Below, one piece after another: positions 31,422-39,779 of a stretch of 64,000 nucleotides of DNA (positions are counted from its first letter, which is position 1; each line of letters begins with the position of its first letter). The stretch spans positions 158,501 to 222,500 of the forward strand of contig CAJNDS010002182.1 of assembly GCA_905221605.1 (NCBI GenBank). Direction: 5' to 3'. The DNA is from Symbiodinium natans (Eukaryota; Sar; Dinophyceae; Suessiales; Symbiodiniaceae). The position numbers and the translations under genes were made by a program. The notes beneath the pieces are model-generated. The model saw nothing but the letters and a program-made list of their open reading frames with translations, ran no database searches and was not told the DNA's origin.

Positions 31422-32426
31422 TCCCACTGCAATAACATTCGAAGATTCTCCCGCATGCTCCCGACTTCTCGGCAAAGTTCCGCGTCCATCTCAAGCTCGT
31501 GAAGGGCAGGCAGGGCAGGTCGTCCTGGAATGTCTAGGCGTAATTAAGATGAAGAACACTTCATCGACATCTAGTCACAAGCTCGTTCTCAATTCTGGCC
31601 TAAGCCCGCAACAGACATTTTACGTGCTGTCAGCCGTGTGAATGACAGGTGCTGTGCACGACGGTGGTTTTTGGGAGAGAGCAGGATGTGTTTTCTCAGG
31701 GCTGGCAAGTGGGGTTCCGTGGTCCCCTCGTCTTGTGATCCTTCGGTCCGGGAGTCTCCTAGTCCTGTGATCCCCTGGTCTTGGGACACCCCCCCTGGTA
31801 GTGGGATGGAGTGGGCCGAGGTGCGCAGCGGGCGGCACGCTTTCCTTCCCCCTTTTGTGGGAAATTCTCGGGTTTCAGGCTCTTGGTTGAGCTCTTGTCA
31901 CGAAAGCTGGCTCGGACAAAAGCGACTTGGGGGGGACCTTAAGCCTTTAAGAATCAGGAGGCGTCACTGTGTGCGGCGTGCCTGATGGGGTGGGGGAGTT
32001 GGGCACCGTCACCTCCCCGAACCCCTCCCCACCTCAGGGCCTGCAGCCTGCAAACACGGACTATATACCCGGCTGCGTGGCACCCTCGGGGGCCCTGGCT
32101 TTCGTTCGTCCTGCTCTCAAGTCGGGGGGGTTGTAGGGTCCAGGACATCGAATTGAAGCACGGCGCCGGTACACTTGCCAAGATGTATCTGTGCACCGTG
32201 CGTGATGCCATGATCCAAGCCTACCCTGACGTTTCTTCACGTTCTTTCAGGTTAGGAGCATGATGACATCTCGAAGCCGCAAGCCAACTTCATTCACGCT
32301 TTTCATGGGTTTCAACCGCAACGTCTGCCCCGCCAATGCAATCCGACCGGAACTGCGTTAACGCCGTTAAAGCCCTTGCAAGGAGCATTTTGCCTCTACA
32401 GTTCTGTCACTGAAGTAGCAAGTAGC
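31422..32426. other. 3' flank of copy A with remnants of the second cassette frame
   Basis: GGGATGGAGTGGG plus TTTCAGGCTCTTGGTTGAGC at about 31803-31895 match 34270-34350 (copy B) and 37012-37105 (copy C), so the downstream cassette frame was once present here but most of it is gone. No other gene seen; a CCCCTCCCCACCTCAGG-type C-rich stretch lies near 32020. Confidence 0.6.
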
Positions 32427-32471
32427 ATGCAGCAACAAGTGGCGTTGTGGCTTCTGCTCATTCTGGCGATT
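32427..32471 (+). pseudogene. orphan 5' fragment of a sulfotransferase gene
   Basis: An ATG and 14 codons read MQQQVALWLLLILAI, a diverged copy of the hydrophobic N-terminus of copies A and B. At DNA level the shared core is GTTGTGGCTTCTGCTC followed by ATTCTGG. It ends in a run of about 14 G at 32472-32486 and has no downstream sulfotransferase sequence. It is a truncated relic in the A-B spacer. Confidence 0.7.
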
Positions 32472-32499
32472 TGGGGGGGGGGGGGGCGGGCGAATGGTT

Positions 32500-32944
32500 G
32501 CTTCGGCCGCAGCTTGCATTTCGTTCTCGTGTACTAGGGTGCCCTAATCGTGAGACTCCGATTGGGCCCACCGCTGATGAATAGCTGCGATGTCATTTTC
32601 AATGTTCTTTGTTGAAGCAGCTTGGGTTGATGTGCAGTGAACCCTAGCCGGTGTGGTTTGGCCAGGACGGGTGGCCGCAGGTAGAACATATGGAAAGGTC
32701 TAAGTATGACGCGGTACACGTGGCGAGCTGGTCGAGGTCCATCACTCTCAGCTATCGCAACCAACCGGACTTGGGTCGGGCAAGCTGCATGTCGACAGAT
32801 GGCTTACAGTGAACGTAGGGACTCGCAACAGCAACTTGCAAAAATGCATTGACCTGCGGACTTCGGCTCAAGCATTTTGAAGCCATGTTGTGGCCAACCG
32901 TGTTTTTTCCATGAAGACTTTCGTCGCCCAAGTAGCGGATAGCT
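32500..32944 (+). promoter_or_regulatory. conserved 5' flank of sulfotransferase copy B, with short upstream frame
   Basis: Homologous to 30110-30509 but with an insertion of about 65 bases near 32660-32725 that is also present upstream of copy C. GGCTCAAG lies at 32865-32872 and the nine-codon upstream frame (MLWPTVFFP) at 32885-32914, closed by TGA. Upstream-frame length and spacing to the main ATG (32945) are the same as in copy A, although the two frames end with different stop codons. Confidence 0.4.
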
Positions 32945-33865
32945 ATGCTGCAGCGGGCGACGTTGTGGCTTCTGCTCGTTCTGGTGATTCCCACAGTTCC
33001 CAAGGACGTGGCAGAGGAGTATGCCACCAACTTCGTGCAGCGGAAAGTGGGGCGAATAGCTGCTTCAGTCAAGGACACGTCACGCGCTGCGGTCAAGCCT
33101 TGGCAAGTGCGTAAGTACGTTGGCGTCACCTTCCACAAGTCTGGCACGGTGTTTTTGAGAGACCTGTTTATCCATCTTTTTGACGCGCTCGGCGCAGGCC
33201 CCTTCGATATCGGGTGGACATCTTCGTACAACAGCACCGATTGGGTCAAGAACCATACAAATGTCCTTTTTCCAGAGGCGCCCATCCAGCTGAGGACAGA
33301 CACGTGGTGGCCCGCCCTGGAGCAAGAGATACGTGAAGCTGCAGCACCTCAACCGATCCGCATCGCAGCAATCGTTCGGGATCCGCTAGATATGGTCGCC
33401 TCAGCCTACTGTTATCATCACCGCGGCGAGGAAAGCGACAACCTGCAGTTCTTCCCTCAAGGTACCTTGCAGTCCATGGGCCCCAAGGAAGGGACGGCCT
33501 TTGTTGCAGAGAGAATGTTTGGGGTAGTCCAGAACATGACGGAAAGCTTCGAGACCCCCAAAGAGGACATCTTGGTGATAAGGTATGAGGACATCACCGC
33601 CTCATCCAAGGGGTTCGATGAAGCCACGGGGAAGCTGTTGGACTTCTTCTTCGCGGGTTTACTTTCTCAGGAGGAGTACAACTCTACACTGGAGGCCAGC
33701 AGACAAGTAGACTTGAATCGGTTTCCACTTCCAGATAAAGAAAAGGGCCACACGAGCGATGCCGCTTGCGTCGCAGAAGCGAAGCAGGCTGCGTTGGCCA
33801 TGCCAGGAGACCTCCTGGCACCGTTTCACTCATTCCAGCAAAGGCTTGGATATCCGGTTGCTTGA
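32945..33865 (+). CDS. sulfotransferase copy B (intronless)
   Basis: A 306-codon frame, paralogous to copy A. The first 60 residues and about residues 118-220 are nearly identical to copy A. The segment between them (KYVGVTFHKSGTVFLRDLF, then WTSSYNSTDWVKNHTNVLF) differs at many positions, and the C-terminal NRFPLPDKEKGHTSD is three residues longer than the matching A segment. Both PAPS motifs are intact: FHKSGT at about residue 65 and VRDPLDMVASAYCYH at about residue 148. The hydrophobic N-terminus is kept. Function is as for copy A; the variable block is where acceptor-binding residues lie in this fold, so the substrates may differ. Two full-length copies in one direction about 2.4 kb apart indicate a tandem duplication. 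Confidence 0.88.
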   Translation: MLQRATLWLLLVLVIPTVPKDVAEEYATNFVQRKVGRIAASVKDTSRAAVKPWQVRKYVGVTFHKSGTVFLRDLFIHLFDALGAGPFDIGWTSSYNSTDWVKNHTNVLFPEAPIQLRTDTWWPALEQEIREAAAPQPIRIAAIVRDPLDMVASAYCYHHRGEESDNLQFFPQGTLQSMGPKEGTAFVAERMFGVVQNMTESFETPKEDILVIRYEDITASSKGFDEATGKLLDFFFAGLLSQEEYNSTLEASRQVDLNRFPLPDKEKGHTSDAACVAEAKQAALAMPGDLLAPFHSFQQRLGYPVA

Positions 33866-34019
33866 TCCAACTGAAACACTGTAACAACACACATGCTCCT
33901 GGCTGTATCGGCAAAGTTCCGCATCAATCTGAAACTTATCAGGGCAGGCAGGGCAGGCAGGCTGGAGGCCTGGTTGATCTAGAGGCTGGGATTCACCTTT
34001 GGGCATTAGGCATAAGATG

Positions 34020-34427
34020 TTGCAAGCTGATTTCTTAGGTTTCCGGACGGGTCACAGAGTATGTGGTTTGGGCTTCAGGCAAGTTTCTCCTTCCCCTTCC
34101 GCTCTGGATGCCCGGCTTTGTCCAAGGCAACCTACCGGGCCAAGAACCTAAGTCCGCGAGAGGCGTTGCACGCATTTGCATGCCGTCAGCTGCACGAACG
34201 GCAGGTGCCGTGTGTTACGGCTGCTTTTGGGGGAGTCCTGGATGCCGTGGTCCTAGCCGCGGGAAGGGGAGTGGGATGGAGTGGGTCGTGGTACGCAGTG
34301 GTTCGCACGTGTTTTTGGGATTGTTTAGGGTTTCAGGCTCTTGGTTGAGCTCCTGTCCTATTGTAGGGGAATTGCCGGCAGTGTCACCACGGCAACCCGA
34401 CTCACTAGAAGCGCGTTAGCCCTTGCA
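34020..34427 (+). pseudogene. frameshifted copy of the second cassette frame (unit B)
   Basis: Over 90% similar by eye to 36785-37140. Where unit C has GGCAACATGTGGGTCCGGGCC, unit B has GGCAACCTACCGGGCC: a net loss of five bases that shifts the frame. The protein text is therefore split: ASGKFLLPLPLWMPGFVQGN in one frame and LSPREALHAFACRQLHERQV in another. Probably inactive unless an intron removes the site. Confidence 0.55.
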
Positions 34428-34559
34428 CGGAGCTTTGGAGAGAGCGTAGGCGACAACTTCTTAGGCATGTTAAGATAAGAGGGATAGTAGGAGGGACCCT
34501 TGAGTCCTACTCGTCGGTCTTGTATAATTAGTCCGCATAACATCAAGTATCCCTTCAGT

Positions 34560-35030
34560 TTTCCCTACATACCCCCTAGCCCGCAGGGTCAGTAAAAGGA
34601 TCCCATCCTTTGGTCCTTGAAATGCACGTCACCGAGGAAGGGCAGCAGCATTGGTTCAGCCAGCAAGGGCGGTGAGGGCATTGGTAATGGCTCATCAGGC
34701 CTTGCAGTATTTTGTGATGTTTGCGGCCGGTCCGGCGAGTTTTGTTCCGGTGGCAAACCATGCCGCCGTTAGCACTGAAGGTGTGACCGCGGCTGGCGCA
34801 AAAATGCTGGGACCAATGTGTCCATGACTGAAACGGTACGGGTGATGCAGCGTTTTTTTCAAGTTCCGACCCCGGCACGGATCGGCTTGGGTCCAATTCG
34901 GGCTGCTCCATGCAGAGACTCCTTGTGCCTATACTCACCTCAAGTATCAGCGGGGGTGATAAGATGACTGGCATGAATGACATGAAGATGACTCGAGCTG
35001 CGCATCGTACGTGAACAGTGCTTCGCAAGG
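34560..35030 (-). pseudogene. shortened copy of the minus-strand cassette frame (unit B)
   Basis: 34570-34820 matches 37450-37770 with a deletion of about 50 bases near 34790. The minus strand reads LMSHYQCPHRPCWLNQCCCP, the counterpart of LMSHYHCPHRPCWLSQCCCP in unit C. The upstream half of the unit C frame is absent; instead 34840-35030 carries the flank also seen at 28800-29050. Confidence 0.4.
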
Positions 35031-35640
35031 TTTATGCGATGCTGGCCAACCGTCTCAAGTGTGCACGCCTGTTGCGGACATTTTTGAGCTCGAGCCAAAA
35101 CAAACAACATCCACCCAACTGCCCGCTCCCCTGCAAAGTGCACTCAAACTTACCGCCCCTCGGCCGCGGCCCCAGCTTGACTGTTAAACCAGCGAGCGAC
35201 TCCAAAGCCGTTTGAGCAACTCGGGGGCGTGTTCTTCACGCAGAAGGCCCTCAAAAGCGGCCTTCCACATGTATGACATTAGAGTTTTTAAGGCCCGGCT
35301 GCAAATTGAAATTCAGGTTAAATGCTGATTTATTTTGCAGTAGATTATGAGTTAGGTTCTTGGATAAAAATATAATTTCATTAAAGTCTTCCTCTTCTTT
35401 GGGAACCTTGGTCGCTAGCAGGGTGGCAAGCAGTGCGCAAGAAAGCTTCATGTTTACCAAGCTCCGCCCTGAAAAACCCAGTTCTCAGGCTGCGGGCAAC
35501 TGCGTACTACCTTGTCAACTGGGAACTTTCCGCCGAAGCATCCGGCTCAGTCCGGGGGTTGGTCCTGATGATGCGCGCTTGTGGTTCAAGGGTTCTTCCA
35601 GGGTTGAAGCCGCAGTTATCAGAGGGCTCGGGTTGGAGCA
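35031..35640. other. no gene recognised (spacer between units B and C)
   Basis: Contains an AT-rich part at 35275-35400 and no recognisable frame. Cassette homology resumes near 35640. Confidence 0.4.
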
Positions 35641-35649
35641 GAGGTTACC

Positions 35650-36545
35650 CAAACTAGCCAGCTTTTAGTCAGGACGGGTGGCCTCACCTAGAGCGTAAGG
35701 AAAGGTCTAGTTATCACGCGCTGCACGTGGTGAGCCGGTCGAGGTCCATCACTCTCAGCTACCGCAACCAACAGGACTTGGGACAGGCAAGCTGCATGTT
35801 CACAGCTGGCCTACAGTGAGCGTAGGGACTCGCAGCCGCAACGCGCCAGGAAGCAAACTGTGTTGCGTGTTGACTAGGGCTGCAGCACAACAGATGGGCA
35901 TTGACCCGTTCACTGCGGCTCAAGCATTCTGAAGCCATGTTGTCGGCCACTGTACATGGTGCCGCTGTGGCTTCGGCCCATTCTGGTGGTTCCCATTCTC
36001 CATTTCACAAGCCTGGTACAGTGTTGATGAGGCATCTGTAGTACCATCTCTTTGAAGACCTCACAGGAAGCACCTTCGACATCCGGTGGACATCTTCGTA
36101 CGTTAGCAGCGATAGGATCCAGAACCATGCAAACGTCCATGGGCCCAGCCAAGACGGGACAGTTGGTGGCCCGCCATCGAGCAAGAGATGCGTGAAGCCG
36201 CTGCCCGCATCGCAGAATCCGCACCCTGCAGTCCTTGGGGCCCGAAGAAGAGAACATGTTTGTGGTAGTCAAGAGCATGACGCAATGCTCTGGGTCAGCA
36301 GGTATGAGCACATCAATGTCTCATCCAGACCATAGGGAAGTTTTCAGGAGGAGCATAATTCTGCATGGGAGGCCAGCAGACAAGTGAACTTCAATCGCTG
36401 CCCAGATTCAACGGCCCGCACGAGTGATGCTGCGTAGCAAGAATGTAGCAGAAGCGAGGCAGGTTGCATTGGACATGCCGGGAGACCTCTTGGAATTCTT
36501 ACCACTCATTCCAGCAAAGGCTTGGATGTGCAGTTGCTTGCTCCA
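35650..36545 (+). pseudogene. sulfotransferase copy C, decayed
   Basis: The 5' flank, including GGCTCAAG at 35917-35924, aligns with copies A and B. The coding part starts near 35937, but about 150 bases are missing: sequence matching the signal-peptide region runs straight into the PAPS loop (FHKPGTVLMRHL, with Ser to Pro). A TGG tryptophan codon of copy A has become TAG right after it. There are further deletions (the VRDPLDM motif is gone) and frame changes, yet the C-terminal part (SRYEHINVSS and EASRQVNFNR) is still readable. It is a pseudogene of the same family, not a sequencing artefact, because the damage is spread over the whole length. Confidence 0.85.
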
Positions 36546-36736
36546 AGTGCTTTCCATTCGCAGGCTCAAAAAGTCTGCATGAATCTCAAGCTTGCGCAGG
36601 GCAGGTATAGGTCGTCACGGGCATGTTTCATCTAGAGCCTAGGCCTCACAGTTGGGCTCACGGGTGACTTCATGGGCCTTCTTTAGGCGGAAGATGAGGA
36701 GCACTTCTTCGATTGCGAGTTGCAAGATGATAGCTC

Positions 36737-37147
36737 AGGGTCGTAGCTGGGAATTTCAGGGTTGACGTTTTTGAGAGGTTTGGGGACGTCACAGAGTTTG
36801 TGGTATGGGCTTCAGGCAAGTTTCTCCTTCCCGTTCCGCTCTGGATGCTCGGCTTTGTCCAAGGCAACATGTGGGTCCGGGCCGAGAACCTAAGCCCGCG
36901 AGAGGCGTTGCACGCATTTGCATGCCGTCAGCTGCGTGATCGGCAGGTGCCGTGTGTCACGGCTGCTTTTGGGGGAGTCCTGGATGCCGTGGTCCTAGCC
37001 GCGGGAAGGGGAGTGGGATGGAGTGGGTCGTGGTACGCAGTGGTTCGCACGTGTTCGGCCACCTTGCTTTTGGGATTGTTGAGGGTTTCAGGCTCTTGGT
37101 TGAGCTCGTGTCCTATTGTCGGGGAGTTGCCGGCAGTGTCAGGGTAG
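36737..37147 (+). CDS. second cassette frame (unit C, open), unrecognised
   Basis: An open plus-strand frame reading VAGNFRVDVFERFGDVTEFV, VWASGKFLLPVPLWMLGFVQ, GNMWVRAENLSPREALHAFA, CRQLRDRQVPCVTAAFGGVL and DAVVLAAGRG. It contains a hydrophobic segment (FLLPVPLWMLGFV) and then a clearly protein-like alpha/beta text. It lies downstream of sulfotransferase copy C; the homologous place behind copy B is frameshifted and behind copy A mostly deleted. A CAG|GTGCCG in the middle could be a splice donor. The family is not recognised. It may be the last exon(s) of a gene that travelled with the sulfotransferase. Confidence 0.45.
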   Translation, partial: RVVAGNFRVDVFERFGDVTEFVVWASGKFLLPVPLWMLGFVQGNMWVRAENLSPREALHAFACRQLRDRQVPCVTAAFGGVLDAVVLAAGRGVGWSGSWYAVVRTCSATLLLGLLRVSGSWLSSCPIVGELPAVSG

Positions 37148-37439
37148 ATGGGGGCCCATCTACACTCACCTGTATCTACTGTAGCTGTGCTGGAAGCCGC
37201 AAGCCCACTTCGTTATCGGTCAACGCTTCTGAATCGCAACATCTGCATTGCCACGGCAACTCGACTGACTAGAAGCGCGTTAGCACTGTCAGAGCCCTTG
37301 CACGGAGCTTTGGAGAGAGCGTAGGCGGCCTCTTCTTAGGCATGTTAAGGGACAGAAGGGACATGCAGTCCTACTGCCCTGTACAACCCGTGTCGTATGT
37401 CTGGTCTGGTCCGACTATCAAGGGATACTTGATTGTTCC

Positions 37440-38174
37440 CTACACAATCCCTCGACCCCAAGGGTCAGTAAAAGGATCCCATCCTTTAGTCCCCGACATG
37501 CATGTCGCTGAGGAAGGGCAGCAGCATTGGCTCAGCCAGCAAGGGCGGTGAGGGCAATGGTAATGGCTCATCAGGCCTTGCGTTGTTTTGTGTTTTTGCG
37601 GCCGGTCTGGCGAGTTTTGTTCCGGTGACGTGTCTCTCCAGCGGCGGGCGGCAAACCATGCCACCGATAGCAGTGAAGGTGTCACTATCCCAGCCCTGGG
37701 CTTTTCTGTCGTCTTGAGAAGTGCCGACAGGCCCACGCAAGAATGCTGGGACGACCAACGTGTCCATGACGTGCCTTGGCGAACCGCAGAGCCTTCAGTC
37801 AGCTGGTAGAAGAGGGGCGGTGAGGTTTCTTTATATGTCATTTTGTACATGGCCCCCGATCTGCCGACCTCGTGCTCCCACCAAATCTTTGAGAGGGGAC
37901 TTGAGAGGCATGTCATGAAGTTCCTGGCCGGTGATGCCCTGGCTTCCGCGATCATTGGCCTGGATCCCACAGCGCGGAAATAGTCGGAGTTGAAGAGATT
38001 ACCTCGAGGGTCGATGAGTATGCCGCCACAGTATGCCAGGGCTGTTTGTTCTAGGAATCCCTCAGTCTTAATGACTTCATCATGGTAGCCGTATGGCGGC
38101 TTTGCACGGCCGACATGGCGATACTGCACAGCTTGGCAGCGAAGCATGCAAGGCAAGGGCGGTGCCGTGATCAC
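37440..38174 (-). CDS. minus-strand cassette frame, unrecognised
   Basis: 244 codons open on the minus strand, converging on the cassette. The first two thirds look coding: PPYGYHDEVIKTEGFLEQTA, LAYCGGILIDPRGNLFNSDY, FRAVGSRPMIAEARASPARN, FMTCLSSPLSKIWWEHEVGR and MYKMTYKETSPPLFYQLTEG. The last third (37440-37700) is the part also present in unit B and is Cys/Pro-rich and less convincing, so an exon probably ends near 37800. Plus-strand frames here contain stops. Not recognised. Confidence 0.4.
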   Translation of the reverse strand: MITAPPLPCMLRCQAVQYRHVGRAKPPYGYHDEVIKTEGFLEQTALAYCGGILIDPRGNLFNSDYFRAVGSRPMIAEARASPARNFMTCLSSPLSKIWWEHEVGRSGAMYKMTYKETSPPLFYQLTEGSAVRQGTSWTRWSSQHSCVGLSALLKTTEKPRAGIVTPSLLSVAWFAARRWRDTSPEQNSPDRPQKHKTTQGLMSHYHCPHRPCWLSQCCCPSSATCMSGTKGWDPFTDPWGRGIV

Positions 38175-38285
38175 GCAGATCCGAGCCAGCCGGATCCACA
38201 GCTGCCATCGCTGGACTCACATGACTCAGTAGACTTAGACATGGCCAGTTTTCCAAGCTGGTGTCTCGCAGTGGCTGGAACATGA
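38082..38285 (+). CDS. small ATG-initiated frame, unrecognised
   Basis: 67 codons: MVAVWRLCTADMAILHSLAA, KHARQGRCRDHADPSQPDPQ and LPSLDSHDSVDLDMASFPSW. Protein-like, with an acidic end, but it overlaps the start of the minus-strand frame, so at most one of the two is likely real over that part. Confidence 0.25.
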   Translation: MVAVWRLCTADMAILHSLAAKHARQGRCRDHADPSQPDPQLPSLDSHDSVDLDMASFPSWCLAVAGT

Positions 38286-38299
38286 GATCCATTGTGCCC

Positions 38300-39760
38300 A
38301 GACTGCAATGCGAAGCTGGCTCTGACCGACAAAGGACAAGCGCCGGGCTCGGTCCGGCATTTCAGGGCATTTCAGGGTCGTGGGTTCAGGATCTTAAGGG
38401 TTGGAACTTTGCCATTGGTAGTGTAGAATACGGAATGTAAAAGCTGCTGTAGCTCCTTCCGGCCGCCAGCCAGTACTTGCTGATGCACGCAAGATCTTGC
38501 GTTGCCCTGCAAGCCCAGGTCTTTCCAAGCACCGACTGCCGTGTACTCACTGCCCAGGCAGTGCAAGCGCAAAGATGGCACTCCAAAAATTCAGCTGGTG
38601 GTTCTGGTGGAGGTGATGGTGGTGGATTAGGATGTTGCCGTTATCACACTGTAGTTCTGTCAGCAGACCTCACATGGAGCTGGGGGGTGGGGTGGGGTGA
38701 CCGCACGTGGCGCTTCCTGGCCAGGCCAACTCGGAGAACGAGTTGAACGAGGAGGGGATAGGGTTTTAGGTTTTAGGGTTTGTCAGCCTGCAGACCCTCC
38801 CCCCCCCCCATCCTAAAACTCTCAGTGTTTTAAACCTTGAAATCTGCATGTATTCTTCGAGATTTGGAAAGGACATCACATCCCAAGCCTTGAAACGCTT
38901 GCGCTCAGCACACGCCCATGGTGGCAATGTAAATTCGTAAAAGGGGTTGCTAGGGTGCACATTGCCAGGCAACACAGATATTTGACACGCCTGCGCCGGA
39001 ACGTCGTGAAACACAAGTGAAGCATGTGTGAGTGATGTTGCGGGCGGAGGTTGTGAGTGCCCTACCTCTGCAGTCTTTTTGTCAGCTGGCATCTTCGATT
39101 CCCACCCTCCCGCCCAGAAAAGGGCAATGATGTGCGCTGTCTGGCAGGCTTGTTGTTTGCCTAGCCAATTTGAGACGGCTGATACCTGCCTTTATCGCGT
39201 CTCCGACCATTCTTGTGAAAAATGTTGCAACGCAGTTCGCTCCTCAGATTGTTTAGGCCGTTTAGGCCTGGGGAACTGAGCAGACATGAGAGAACTGTGA
39301 ATATTGGCAAGAGCACGGGTGCCTTAAAGTCTGTGTTGGCAATGCCCGTTTTTTGAAAGAGCTTGCCGTGGTTGCAGGGGCTTGCCTTGAGTAAGGTCTG
39401 TTTTGCGAGAGGACTAGCCCAGGGGTGCGTGGGCCTCCACAGCAGAAACGCTGAACGTGCCAGTGCCTCCTGGCGTTTGGCGACAAGCGTTGCGACATGG
39501 GTTGCGGAGGCTTGCTTGCGCCGCACAGACGAGTGAGACGCCGCGGCCAAGATCGGCGCTGACCAGAGCATGATGTCAGACCATTTCTATGCGCCTGCGC
39601 ATTGGTTTCTGGGACGCAAGAATCGTGGTGGTGAGCCGTGGCTCCAGACATGTCCAGGGCCCTCCAAAGGTTTTCAGGGGCCTCCAGGCATCCAAACCTC
39701 CAAAATTGTGCATGAACTCTCGATGAAGGGCTTTTTCTGGGAAGCTTGAATCAGCATTAG
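38300..39760. other. no gene recognised
   Basis: Frames of 60-140 codons exist on both strands (for example minus 39161-39571 and plus 38477-38746) without a motif. A degenerate TTTTAGGG block at 38757-38780 abuts a C run (38801-38810). Confidence 0.35.
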
Positions 39761-39779
39761 GGGGGGATGGGGGAGGAGG

